A stretch of DNA of 25,083 bases from Candidatus Omnitrophota bacterium (GTDB lineage Bacteria; Omnitrophota; Gorgyraeia; Gygaellales; Profunditerraquicolaceae), in the NCBI GenBank assembly GCA_030691865.1, contig JAUYDL010000035.1, positions 1-25,083 on the forward strand, read 5' to 3'. Below, piece after piece: positions 13,951-21,240 of this stretch; the stretch's first letter is position 1, and the number at the start of each line of letters is the position of its first letter. A program made the position numbers and the translations under genes. The notes beneath the pieces were generated by a model that saw only the letters and a list, made by a program, of their open reading frames with translations, had not been told where the DNA came from and ran no database searches.

Positions 13951-14238
13951 TTAGTCCATCCGGGTAAATAAAACTCTTAAGATATTTTCATTAAGCTTGT
14001 AGGTGTTGCGCACTTCTTTAATCGCCGCTGCCGGCGCACCAAAAGCCACCAAATAATAAATCCCTTCCATAAATTTATTAATCGGAAAATATAATTTGCG
14101 TCTCTCTGCCCAGACTCCTGACTGAGTAATCTGCCCGCTATTCTTGGCCACCGCATCATCGATCTGCTTAAACAATGTTTTCTTATCCTCGTCAGATAAA
14201 TCCGGCTTAATAATTATCATCGCTTCATACTTATTCAT
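13951..14238 (-). CDS. rpsF: Small ribosomal subunit protein bS6
   Basis: A 95-residue bS6 with the ferredoxin-like fold typical of the family: MNKYEAMIIIKPDLS at the start, the WAERRKLYFPINKFMEGIYYLVAF core (about residues 45-70) and the closing LNENILRVLFTR. It binds bS18 in the 30S platform, and rpsR lies two genes downstream. The ATG at 14238 is chosen because AAGGAG lies six bases upstream; the frame is open 16 codons further, but that extension only translates the leader hairpins. The leader holds repeated GC-rich hairpins that could regulate this ribosomal operon. Confidence 0.95.
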   Translation of the reverse strand: MNKYEAMIIIKPDLSDEDKKTLFKQIDDAVAKNSGQITQSGVWAERRKLYFPINKFMEGIYYLVAFGAPAAAIKEVRNTYKLNENILRVLFTRMD

Positions 14239-14262
14239 TTCTAGCTCCTTATGTAGATACAT

Positions 14263-14326
14263 AACACCGGCGCAATTCTCCGCCACGAGGCGGATACCGG
14301 CCCAATTCCATTAAGGGTCGGGTGCC
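14263..14326 (-). repeat. GC-rich hairpin cluster in the rpsF leader
   Basis: Two related units lie between pth and rpsF. AACACCGGCGCAATTC (14263-14278) is followed by CCGCC/GGCGG (14280-14293), then ACCGGCCC-AATTCCATTAA-GGGTCGGGT (from 14296), a hairpin of about eight pairs with one bulge. The 16-base stretch and the hairpin also occur in the spoVG leader. A third stem, CCCGC/GCGGG, abuts it and covers the pth stop codon. TTATGTA/TACATAA (14264-14249 region) then leads straight to the rpsF AAGGAG. Confidence 0.8.
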
Positions 14327-14328
14327 CG

Positions 14329-14928
14329 CTAAGCGCGGGGTGTCTTTGTATTATACATGTTCATCGTTTGCACTATACCATTTTCTACCCAGCTCAGGCA
14401 GCAGCTAACGGCATCTTCTTCTATTTGCTTGACGGCTGCTTTCTCCTTACGTAAAAAACCCGAAAGCACATACTTTGCGGAATCTTGCCTTCCTGAGCTT
14501 TTTGGCCTTCCAATTCCGATACGCAAACGGCCAAAATCCTGCGTTCCCAACTGCTCAATGATCGATGCTATGCCGCGTTGCCCACCGCTTGAGCCCTGCG
14601 GGCGAATCTTCATTTTACCCAGTTCTAAATCTAAATCATCACAGACCACTAAAAGATCTTTCGGGTTAACCTTAAATTTCTTAAGCAAAGCCGCAACCGC
14701 TATACCGCTTAAATTCATATAACTCTGCGGCAAGGCTAAGACTACATCCTGCTGGAGCAGTTTGTACTTGGCCACTAATGCCGAAACCGAACCATCCCTC
14801 TTAAAATTAATTTTTAAAGAACCGGCTAAAGATTTCAAAACCGCAAAACCAATATTGTGTCGGCTTCCGGCATAAATTAAACCGGGATTCCCTAAACCCA
14901 CAATCAATTTTGTCCCGTCAGAGATCAT
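14329..14928 (-). CDS. pth: Peptidyl-tRNA hydrolase
   Basis: A 199-residue Pth, which frees tRNA from peptidyl-tRNAs dropped by stalled ribosomes. GLGNPG (11-16, Asn14), His24 in RHNIGF, Asn72 in SYMNLSG and Asp97 in VVCDDLDL match E. coli Asn10, His20, Asn68 and Asp93. The QGSSGGQRGIASI loop (111-123) and RLRIGIGRP (135-142) are also conserved. The last codons and the TAG fall inside the GC-rich hairpin cluster, so the C-terminal residues (TKTPRA) may come from that element. It lies 8 bases after rplY, as in the ctc-pth pair of Bacillus. Confidence 0.95.
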   Translation of the reverse strand: MISDGTKLIVGLGNPGLIYAGSRHNIGFAVLKSLAGSLKINFKRDGSVSALVAKYKLLQQDVVLALPQSYMNLSGIAVAALLKKFKVNPKDLLVVCDDLDLELGKMKIRPQGSSGGQRGIASIIEQLGTQDFGRLRIGIGRPKSSGRQDSAKYVLSGFLRKEKAAVKQIEEDAVSCCLSWVENGIVQTMNMYNTKTPRA

Positions 14929-14936
14929 TATGAAAC

Positions 14937-15632
14937 TTATTTATTATCTTTCTCTTTAGCCCCGTCAGCTGGAGCGGCTTCAGAAGAAACTTCTTTCTTT
15001 TCTTTAATTACCTCGGGCTCCTTGCCTGTCTCACCTTCGATAGCCTCAGCCGGCGACTCTTCCTTCATCGGAGCAGCCACATGCAAGACAATCGCAGCCT
15101 CGTCATTTAAAGGCTTAACCCCCTCCGGAAAAACTATATCCTTGATATGAATAGCATCTCCCATTTTAAGGGCAGTAATATCTACTTGTATATCTTTAGG
15201 AATATTCGTAGGCAAACATTCTACTTCGATTTCCCAAAGTAAATGCTCTAAAGATCCGCCTTCCTGCTTAACGCCAATAGCTTCACCTTTAGTCTGGATA
15301 GGGACATTAACTTTAATTGTCTCAGTTAATGAAATCTCATTAAAATCCACGTGGATAATATCTTCACGCACTGGATCATACTGGATCTCCTTGACCAGAC
15401 AAGGCCTGCCTTTGGACTTTTTATCATCTTTGATCTTTAAATTGATAATTACGCTTTCTAAACGATGCTGATGCACTAATTTTAAGAGCGCGCTCCGGGA
15501 AACTTTTACCGATAAGGCATCCTTGCCATGAAAATAAACCACACAAGGTAGATAGCCGCTCTCTCTTAAATCTTTAGAGTTGGCCCTTCCTTTACCATCT
15601 CTTAACTCTGCTTCTAAAACAATCTCTTCCAT
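14937..15632 (-). CDS. rplY: Large ribosomal subunit protein bL25, long CTC/TL5 form
   Basis: A 231-residue 5S rRNA-binding protein of the general stress CTC/TL5 type. The N-terminal bL25 domain (1-95, with GKGRANSKDLRESGYLPCVVYFHGKDA and YDPVREDIIHVDF) is followed by the CTC beta domain (about 98-188, IPKDIQVDITALKMGDAIHIKDI) and an acidic, Ala/Lys/Glu-rich tail of about 40 residues that is probably disordered. The ATG is preceded by AAAGG. The prs-ctc-pth order is shared with Bacillus. A palindromic repeat stands between prs and this gene, 30 bases before the start. Confidence 0.94.
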   Translation of the reverse strand: MEEIVLEAELRDGKGRANSKDLRESGYLPCVVYFHGKDALSVKVSRSALLKLVHQHRLESVIINLKIKDDKKSKGRPCLVKEIQYDPVREDIIHVDFNEISLTETIKVNVPIQTKGEAIGVKQEGGSLEHLLWEIEVECLPTNIPKDIQVDITALKMGDAIHIKDIVFPEGVKPLNDEAAIVLHVAAPMKEESPAEAIEGETGKEPEVIKEKKEVSSEAAPADGAKEKDNK

Positions 15633-15662
15633 TTTAACCTTTCTTTTTATTTAGAGAATCAT

Positions 15663-15716
15663 GGGGACGGTTCTATTTTTTAAATTTAAAAAATAATAAA
15701 AAACAGAACCGTCCCC
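15663..15716. repeat. Palindromic repeat copy D (GGGGACGGTTCT family), prs-rplY gap
   Basis: Arms GGGGACGGTTCT (15663-15674) and its complement (15705-15716) flank a 30-base, almost purely A/T centre that can also largely self-pair (ATTTTTTAAATTTAAAAAAT). It begins 28 bases after the prs stop. Confidence 0.95.
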
Positions 15717-15744
15717 TAGTTTTTCGGACTGCCACCTTTATCCC

Positions 15745-16683
15745 CTAGTCAAATAGGCAGCTAACTGATTCCTCGTTGTGTATTCTTTTTATTGCTTCCG
15801 CCAAAAGACTGGCCACTGAAAGTACCTGGATTTTTGGGCTCTTCTTTTCCGCCGATAAAGGCACGCTATCAGATATAAACAACTTCTCCAAACCTTTACA
15901 TTGATCAATACGCTGGATTGCCGGCCCCGATAAAATACCATGAGTAATTGCCGCGTAAATAGTTTTAGCTTTAGCTTTCTTTAAGGCCTCCACCGCCTCA
16001 ATCAGCGAGCTGCCGGTGGCAATCATATCATCAACAATAATTACATTTTTATCCTCTACCTCTCCCATAATATGTATGGCTTCGGCCTTCTCGGGAGAAA
16101 CCCGGCGTTTATCAATGATCGCCAGGTCAGCGGAAACTCTTTTAGCATAAGCCCTGGCCATCTTAATGCTTCCCACATCAGGAGAAACAGCAACCAGATC
16201 TTTAATATTCATTTTAGAAAAACAATCTACAAATACACCCACCGAAAATAGATGGTCCACTGGAATATCAAAAAACCCCTGAATCTGACCGGCGTGTAAA
16301 TCCATGGTCAAAATCCGATTGGCCCCGGCGACCGTTAAAAGATTAGCCACTAATTTTGCCGTAATCGGCACGCGTGGCTGATCCTTCCTGTCCTGGCGCG
16401 CATAACCAAAATAAGGAATAACCGCGGTAATCCGGTGAGCTGAGGCCCTGCGCAGCGCATCGATCATAATCAATAATTCCATGAGATTATCATTTGAGGG
16501 TGGACAGGTCGGCTGAACGATAAAAACATCCTTGCCGCGCACATTCTCATTAATCTTGACCCGGATCTCACCTTCGCTGAATCTACCCACCAGGGCATCC
16601 TGCAATTCTACCTTTAAATCTTTACAAATACTATGCGCCAACTCCAGATTTGCATTACCGCTAAAAATCGCTAGTTTATCCAT
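15745..16683 (-). CDS. prs: Ribose-phosphate pyrophosphokinase (PRPP synthetase)
   Basis: A 312-residue class I enzyme that makes PRPP from ribose 5-phosphate and ATP, feeding purine, pyrimidine, NAD, His and Trp synthesis. His130 in MDLHAGQIQGFF is in the conserved active-site region, Lys192-Arg194 (DKRR) is the flexible catalytic loop, and VDDMIATGSS (217-226) is the PRPP-binding loop. FSEGEIRVKINENVRGKDVFIVQ (35-57) and YFGYARQDRK (91-100) are also standard. HisG in this window and the transketolase halves share its metabolites. It begins 2 bases after glmU, as in Bacillus. Confidence 0.97.
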   Translation of the reverse strand: MDKLAIFSGNANLELAHSICKDLKVELQDALVGRFSEGEIRVKINENVRGKDVFIVQPTCPPSNDNLMELLIMIDALRRASAHRITAVIPYFGYARQDRKDQPRVPITAKLVANLLTVAGANRILTMDLHAGQIQGFFDIPVDHLFSVGVFVDCFSKMNIKDLVAVSPDVGSIKMARAYAKRVSADLAIIDKRRVSPEKAEAIHIMGEVEDKNVIIVDDMIATGSSLIEAVEALKKAKAKTIYAAITHGILSGPAIQRIDQCKGLEKLFISDSVPLSAEKKSPKIQVLSVASLLAEAIKRIHNEESVSCLFD

Positions 16684-16685
16684 CT

Positions 16686-17969
16686 TTACCTCTTCCTTAA
16701 AATTCTCGCCGGAACCCCCGCCACCACTGCCTTATCCGGGATATTTCTAGTCACTACCGAACCGGCACCGGTAATTGCAAATTTACCAATTTTTACCGGA
16801 GCAACAATCACGGTATCCGAACCGATATTAACATTATCTTCAATCACCGTGTAATTTTTATTTTTACCGTCGAAATTAGCCGTAACTGTCCCGGCTCCGA
16901 TATTCACGTTTGAGCCTACAGAGCAGTCTCCCAGGTAAGAAAAATGTTTAACGAATGTTTTAGTGCCAATCCGGGAACGCACCATCTCAATGAAGTTGCC
17001 GGCAGTCACATCATCTCCCAGCCCGACGCCTTCACGCAGATGCGCAAAAGGGCCCACGAAACAACGCTTTCCAATTTTAACATCCCTTTCAATTACTGTA
17101 AAGGGATAAATCACCGTATCCTTGCCGATCGCCGTCCCGAAATTAATAAAGGTGCTTGGCGGGTCAATTATCGTTACGCCATCCTGCATTAATTTATCAT
17201 TAATCGTTTTTTGCATAAGGCAGTTAGCTTTGGCTAATTCCGCGCGGGTATTAATCCCCATGGCTTCGGCAGTATCCTGGATTTTTAAACCATCAACCAG
17301 ATAATTTTTCTTGGCAAAAATCTCGATTATATCAGTCAAATAATATTCTTTTTTACGATTATTCGGCCGAATAGACCCTAAATTGGCAAGCAACTTTTCT
17401 TTTTTAAACGCCATGATCCCGGTATTAATCTCTTTGATATCTTTCTGCACCTCATCCGCATCCTTCTCTTCAACTATACCGCAGATACTGAAATATTTAT
17501 CGCGCATAATCCGGCCATACCCGGAAGGTTTCTTCAATTGCGCAGTTAATAAAGTAGCATCAACATTATTCTGGTAATGGTAATCCAGGAGCTTCGAAAG
17601 CGTCTGTTTCTTTAAAAGAGGGTTATCTCCATAAAGAATCAGCACCGTGCCTTTAAAACCTTTTAATGCTGCCAGTCCCGTTTTTACAGCATCAGCTGTG
17701 CCAATAAGTTTTTTCTGGATGGCAATTTTAATGCCTTTAGGTATAAACTTACGCACTAACTCCTGCTTATATCCTAAAACCGCAACCACCTGCGCAGGCT
17801 TCAGGGCGCCTACTAAATCCAGAACATAGCCGAGCATCGGCCTGCCGCAAAGTTTATGCAATACTTTGGGTAACTCAGATTTCATGCGCGTACTTTTGCC
17901 CGCGGCTAAAATTATTACGGCGACCTCTTTTTTTATCCTCTTGGACATTTTCTCTCTTCTTTCCCCCAT
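16686..17969 (-). CDS. glmU: Bifunctional UDP-GlcNAc synthase GlmU
   Basis: A 427-residue enzyme with an N-terminal uridylyltransferase (about 15-235; LAAGKSTRMKSELPKVLH at 21-38, GDNPLL, EINTGIMAF) and a C-terminal left-handed helix acetyltransferase (about 255-425), making the UDP-GlcNAc that LpxA and peptidoglycan synthesis consume. His342 (KHFSYLGD) matches catalytic His363 of E. coli, and ANFDG matches the Asn386 region. The position of E. coli Lys351, which contacts the substrate phosphate, appears to be Val330 (EMVRS instead of EMKKA), an unusual change. The C-terminus is shorter than in E. coli (456). The start is uncertain: ATG 17969 has GGAG nine bases upstream, ATG 17948 has weaker GAGAG. 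Confidence 0.93.
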   Translation of the reverse strand: MGERREKMSKRIKKEVAVIILAAGKSTRMKSELPKVLHKLCGRPMLGYVLDLVGALKPAQVVAVLGYKQELVRKFIPKGIKIAIQKKLIGTADAVKTGLAALKGFKGTVLILYGDNPLLKKQTLSKLLDYHYQNNVDATLLTAQLKKPSGYGRIMRDKYFSICGIVEEKDADEVQKDIKEINTGIMAFKKEKLLANLGSIRPNNRKKEYYLTDIIEIFAKKNYLVDGLKIQDTAEAMGINTRAELAKANCLMQKTINDKLMQDGVTIIDPPSTFINFGTAIGKDTVIYPFTVIERDVKIGKRCFVGPFAHLREGVGLGDDVTAGNFIEMVRSRIGTKTFVKHFSYLGDCSVGSNVNIGAGTVTANFDGKNKNYTVIEDNVNIGSDTVIVAPVKIGKFAITGAGSVVTRNIPDKAVVAGVPARILRKR

Positions 17970-18010
17970 TAGATTCGTCTCCGACGGAGCTAATCTTTAG
18001 TTACTTAATT

Positions 18011-18084
18011 TGGTTGGGACGCATGGATTCGAACCGTGATAGCCAGACCCAAATTCTGGAGTCCTACCATTGGACGACGTCCCA
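18011..18084 (-). tRNA. tRNA-Gln, anticodon UUG
   Basis: The minus strand forms acceptor TGGGACG/CGTCCCA, D stem GTCC/GGAC, anticodon stem CCAGA/TCTGG with loop ATTTGGG (anticodon TTG), and T stem CACGG/CCATG with loop TTCGAAT. The T1-A72 start pair is typical of tRNA-Gln. CCA is encoded at 18013-18011, unlike the tRNA-Arg in this window. The third T-stem pair is a C-A mismatch. It starts 7 bases after the spoVG stop and lies before glmU, so it is part of that transcript. Confidence 0.95.
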
Positions 18085-18091
18085 AAATTAT

Positions 18092-18493
18092 TCAACAAAC
18101 AGGTCCAGAATGCACCTTGGCTTTTTCCTGAGTATAAACCTCAAGAACTTTTTTCTGTAGGTGTTCCCTAAATGACTGCGTTATCGGATGAGCAATATCC
18201 CTATGTTCGGCCTGACTGCTGGGTATCTCTTCTGCGCGTTGCGGGTTAGCTTCAACTGGCAGGAGTGCAGCACATTGATTGCAATATTTACTGCGCAATT
18301 CATTCTTAAAAGCACACTTGGGACAGGCGTGCTTTACTTTACGAGAAGGCATGGCGATAAATAAACCCGTGCCTCCTTCAATCACCTTAATATCTCTTAC
18401 GACAAAAACATTATCAAAAGTAACCGTAGCGTAGGCTTTTAATTTCTTATCCTGAGAATCCTTTAATATTATTCTAACTTCCGTTATCTCCAC
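18092..18493 (-). CDS. spoVG: SpoVG-family RNA/DNA-binding regulator with an inserted zinc ribbon
   Basis: A 133-residue SpoVG homologue; family members bind RNA and DNA and act as global regulators. Residues 1-50 (MEITEVRIIL..., VRDIKVIEGGTGLFIAMPSRK) and 97-120 (HRDIAHPITQSFREHLQKKVLEVY) match the two halves of normal SpoVG (about 85-95 residues). Between them, where SpoVG normally has only a few residues, about 45 residues are inserted with Cys57-x2-Cys60 and Cys71-x2-Cys74, a zinc-ribbon pattern. The start is GTG at 18493, five bases after AAGGAG; a longer frame exists but has no ribosome site and translates the leader hairpin. The ispE-spoVG-glmU order is as in Bacillus. A repeated GC-rich hairpin precedes it. 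Confidence 0.9.
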   Translation of the reverse strand: MEITEVRIILKDSQDKKLKAYATVTFDNVFVVRDIKVIEGGTGLFIAMPSRKVKHACPKCAFKNELRSKYCNQCAALLPVEANPQRAEEIPSSQAEHRDIAHPITQSFREHLQKKVLEVYTQEKAKVHSGPVC

Positions 18494-18516
18494 CCCTGCT
18501 CCTTGTGGACAAACAC

Positions 18517-18550
18517 AACACCGGCGCAATTCCGATTAGCGCCGGGTGCC
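18517..18550 (-). repeat. GC-rich hairpin in the spoVG leader, second copy
   Basis: AACACCGGCGCAATTC (18517-18532) is identical to 14263-14278. The hairpin ACCGGCGC-AATTCCGATTA-GCGCCGGGT (18520-18548) has the same length and loop start as the one at 14296. TTGTG/CACAA follows it on the minus strand and abuts the spoVG AAGGAG, exactly the arrangement seen before rpsF. Confidence 0.85.
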
Positions 18551-18563
18551 TTACCCAAGCAGT

Positions 18564-19466
18564 TCACACCGTAGAAACTACAAAAACCTGCCAAGATTTA
18601 TACTGCTTACGCAACTTACTCCTTAAACTCTGAGCCTGCATACAAGAATCACAGATTGCAAATACCGCTGGGCCGCTCCCGGACATCATTACTTTATCTA
18701 ACCCCATACCAGAAAGGGCGTTTTTGACCTGGTTGACTACAGGATAAAGGTTGCTCGTGATAACCTCTAAGCCGTTAAAAAGACAATGCGCATCAACTGC
18801 CTTACCCTTTTTCAGTAACTGTGAAGTTAATATTTTAACATTACCGCGTGGCCTTGTCAATTGAGAAAAACTCCTGCCAGCCGAAAGATAAGAATCAAAT
18901 TTCTGATAAATCAAAGGCGTAGAAACCTTAAAATTAGGATAAACCAGGATAAACCAAAGCTTAAGCTTACCCAAAGAAATTAACGGCTTGATTTTATCTC
19001 CCCGGAGGCTGCCTAAAGCAAATTTCGTCTGATGAATAAAAAATGGGACATCGCTACCTAATTTAGCCCCTAATTTTACTAATCTTGTTTTGGGTAAATT
19101 TAAATTCCAGAATCTATTTAATCCCAAAAGCACGCTGGCAGCGTTAGTTGAACCTCCGCCCAAGCCTGCACCCACGGGTATGCATTTCTTAAGCTCTATC
19201 TCTATCCCCAAACTCAACTTAAGTTCCTGCTTTAATAATGCCGCAGCGCGATAGCAAAGATTAGTCTTATCCTTAGGCACCTGCCGGCTGTCACACTTAA
19301 TCTTAATTAAACTATCTGGACGTTTTCTAAAGATTATCGTATCGGCTAAATCAATACGCGCAAACAAAGTGCTCAAATTATGAAAATTATCTTTACGCTT
19401 GTTTAAGACCTGCAGATAGAGATTTAATTTGGCGAAGGATTTAGTAACCAACGGCTTAAGAGGCAT
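18564..19466 (-). CDS. ispE: 4-diphosphocytidyl-2-C-methyl-D-erythritol kinase
   Basis: A 300-residue GHMP-family kinase of the MEP isoprenoid pathway, phosphorylating the 2-OH of CDP-methylerythritol. Lys13 in SFAKLNLYL and Asp139 in LGSDVPFF match the catalytic Lys10 and Asp141 of E. coli; PVGAGLGGGSTNAA (97-110) is the ATP-binding GHMP loop and MMSGSGPAVFAI the C-terminal glycine loop. It indicates that isoprenoids come from the MEP route. It starts 11 bases after the transketolase C half and precedes spoVG. Its start is the ATG encoding MPLKPLVTKSFAKLN; no earlier start is evident. Confidence 0.95.
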   Translation of the reverse strand: MPLKPLVTKSFAKLNLYLQVLNKRKDNFHNLSTLFARIDLADTIIFRKRPDSLIKIKCDSRQVPKDKTNLCYRAAALLKQELKLSLGIEIELKKCIPVGAGLGGGSTNAASVLLGLNRFWNLNLPKTRLVKLGAKLGSDVPFFIHQTKFALGSLRGDKIKPLISLGKLKLWFILVYPNFKVSTPLIYQKFDSYLSAGRSFSQLTRPRGNVKILTSQLLKKGKAVDAHCLFNGLEVITSNLYPVVNQVKNALSGMGLDKVMMSGSGPAVFAICDSCMQAQSLRSKLRKQYKSWQVFVVSTV

Positions 19467-19477
19467 ACCTGGTGAAC

Positions 19478-20419
19478 TTATTTTTTATTCTGGGAGATAT
19501 TAGCTAAAACTGCTTTCTCGATATCCAGGCTGCTTAAATTATACTCTTTTAAGAGTTCTTCCGGCTCGCCCGATTGGCCGAAACGATTACGTACACCCAC
19601 GCGGATTACCTTAACCGGAAAATTCTCGGCAACCACTTCGTCGATACTGGAAGCCAAGCCGCCGATAATATTATGCTCTTCACAAACAATAATCAGCTTG
19701 GTTTCTTTTGCTGCCTTAAAGATAATGGCATTATCTAAAGGCCGAATAGTATGCATGTTAATCAGGCGCGCCTTAATGCCTTTGGCCGCCAAATTTTTTG
19801 CGGCTTGAAGCGCTTCCGTAACCATTATCCCGCAGGCAACGATAGCCACATCATTACCTTCGGTTAAAAGTTGGGCTTGGCCAAATTTAAACTCACCTTT
19901 ATTCTCAATAGTAGGAACCTTGGATCTGCCTAAACGAATATAAAAAGGCCCTGGTTTATCCGCAGCAGCCATTATCGCATCCTCTGTCTGCGGCCCGTCG
20001 CAAGGAACGATGATATTCATGTTCGCCAACACGCGCATCAGCGCAATATCCTCCAAAGCCTGATGGCTGGCTCCATCCGGTCCGACGGTAATGCCGGCAT
20101 GCGTAGCTACGATTTTAATATTAAAATTATTATAACTTATAGAGACCCTCACCTGATCCCAGGCGCGGCCTGCAGCAAATACGGCAAAGGTGGAAAGAAA
20201 AACTGTCTTGCCGCAGGAGGCCAAACCCGCAGCCGCGGCCATCATATTCTGCTCAGCCACTCCAAAATTAAAAAACCTATCCGGAAATTGTTTGGCAAAA
20301 AGATTAGTGCGGGTAGAACTGGAAAGATCTGCATCCAAAACCACAATATTTTTATCCAGTAACCCCAGCTTTACTAAGGTCGCCCCATAGACATCTCTTT
20401 GATAAAGTTGCTCTGCCAT
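19478..20419 (-). CDS. Transketolase, C-terminal half (Pyr and C-terminal domains)
   Basis: A 313-residue subunit of a split transketolase. The pyrimidine-binding domain (1-165) holds the conserved Glu in FFNFGVAEQNMMAAAAGLA (Glu57), which activates thiamine diphosphate; the GPDGASHQALEDIALMR segment carries a substrate-binding His. The C-terminal domain (about 185-305) ends with RNRFGQSGEPEELLKEY. Its ATG shares one base with the stop of the N-terminal half (TAATG), so the two are translated together and should form a heterotetramer. A 1-deoxyxylulose-5-phosphate synthase role is less likely because DXS is normally a single chain, but the neighbouring ispE makes it worth considering. Confidence 0.92.
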   Translation of the reverse strand: MAEQLYQRDVYGATLVKLGLLDKNIVVLDADLSSSTRTNLFAKQFPDRFFNFGVAEQNMMAAAAGLASCGKTVFLSTFAVFAAGRAWDQVRVSISYNNFNIKIVATHAGITVGPDGASHQALEDIALMRVLANMNIIVPCDGPQTEDAIMAAADKPGPFYIRLGRSKVPTIENKGEFKFGQAQLLTEGNDVAIVACGIMVTEALQAAKNLAAKGIKARLINMHTIRPLDNAIIFKAAKETKLIIVCEEHNIIGGLASSIDEVVAENFPVKVIRVGVRNRFGQSGEPEELLKEYNLSSLDIEKAVLANISQNKK

Positions 20420-21240
20420 TATGCTAATTCCTTTAAAGCCCTCTGGGCTTCTTCCTGAGTAGGGGCTCGGCCATGAAAACCCACTACTCCCTCCATAAAA
20501 GAAACACCCTTACCTTTTACGGTTCGGGCAATAATAATGGTCGGCTTATTTTTAATTGTTTTAGCTTGATCGTACGCAGCTAGAATCTGCTGCATATCAT
20601 GCCCGTTAATCTCGATAACATGCCAGCCAAATGCCTGCCATTTGGCAGCCAAGGGCTCAAGGCCCATAATGTCCTCGCATCTTCCGTCAATCTGACAACC
20701 ATTAAAATCCAAAATCGCGCAGAGGTTGCTGCAGGCGAAATGTCCGCAGGCCATCGCTGCTTCCCAGATATTACCCTCCTGTACCTCTCCGTCACCCAAT
20801 AAAACATAAACCCGATAATCTTTTTTATCTACTTTTGCCGCCAAGCTCATCCCCAAAACAATTGAAAGCCCCTGGCCAAGTGAACCGGAAGCGGATTCAA
20901 CTCCCGGTGTTTTACGATCCGGATGCCCCTGAAGCATCGAGCCAAATTGCCGTAAGGTGAATAATTTTTCTTTTGGGAAATAACCGGTCTGGGCTAATAC
21001 CGCATACCAAAGCGGACAGGCGTGGCCTTTAGACATGTGGAAACGATCTCTATCCGGCCATTGAGGGTCGCCAGGATTAAAACGTAAAACATTGAAATAT
21101 AGCGCGGTAATTAAATCTGTGGCAGAAAGGCTTCCTCCGGGATGGCCTGAACCGGCGGAAGCGAGCATCTGAATTATTAAACGCCGGATTTGGCGAGCCT
21201 GAACAACTAATTCTTCGGTGGTTAATTGCTTATTTGCCAT
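20419..21240 (-). CDS. Transketolase, N-terminal half (thiamine diphosphate-binding domain)
   Basis: A 273-residue subunit carrying the PP domain. SGHPGGSLSATDL (31-43, His33), SKGHACPLWYA (His73) and the thiamine diphosphate/Mg signature GDGEVQEGN...LDFN (149-180) are all present. With the downstream half it catalyses two-carbon transfers of the non-oxidative pentose phosphate pathway, supplying ribose 5-phosphate to the Prs enzyme. Two-gene transketolases are common in archaea and many anaerobic bacteria. The ATG lies 11 bases inside the end of the TPR gene, which argues for translational coupling. Confidence 0.93.
   Translation of the reverse strand: MANKQLTTEELVVQARQIRRLIIQMLASAGSGHPGGSLSATDLITALYFNVLRFNPGDPQWPDRDRFHMSKGHACPLWYAVLAQTGYFPKEKLFTLRQFGSMLQGHPDRKTPGVESASGSLGQGLSIVLGMSLAAKVDKKDYRVYVLLGDGEVQEGNIWEAAMACGHFACSNLCAILDFNGCQIDGRCEDIMGLEPLAAKWQAFGWHVIEINGHDMQQILAAYDQAKTIKNKPTIIIARTVKGKGVSFMEGVVGFHGRAPTQEEAQRALKELA

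Noticed and set aside
14239..14286. 16-residue N-terminal extension of bS6
   Set aside because: It runs through the repeated hairpin and bypasses an ideal AAGGAG six bases before ATG 14238.
14263..18550. Integron attC sites
   Set aside because: The hairpins lack the RYYYAAC/GTTRRRY boxes and no integrase or cassette structure is present.
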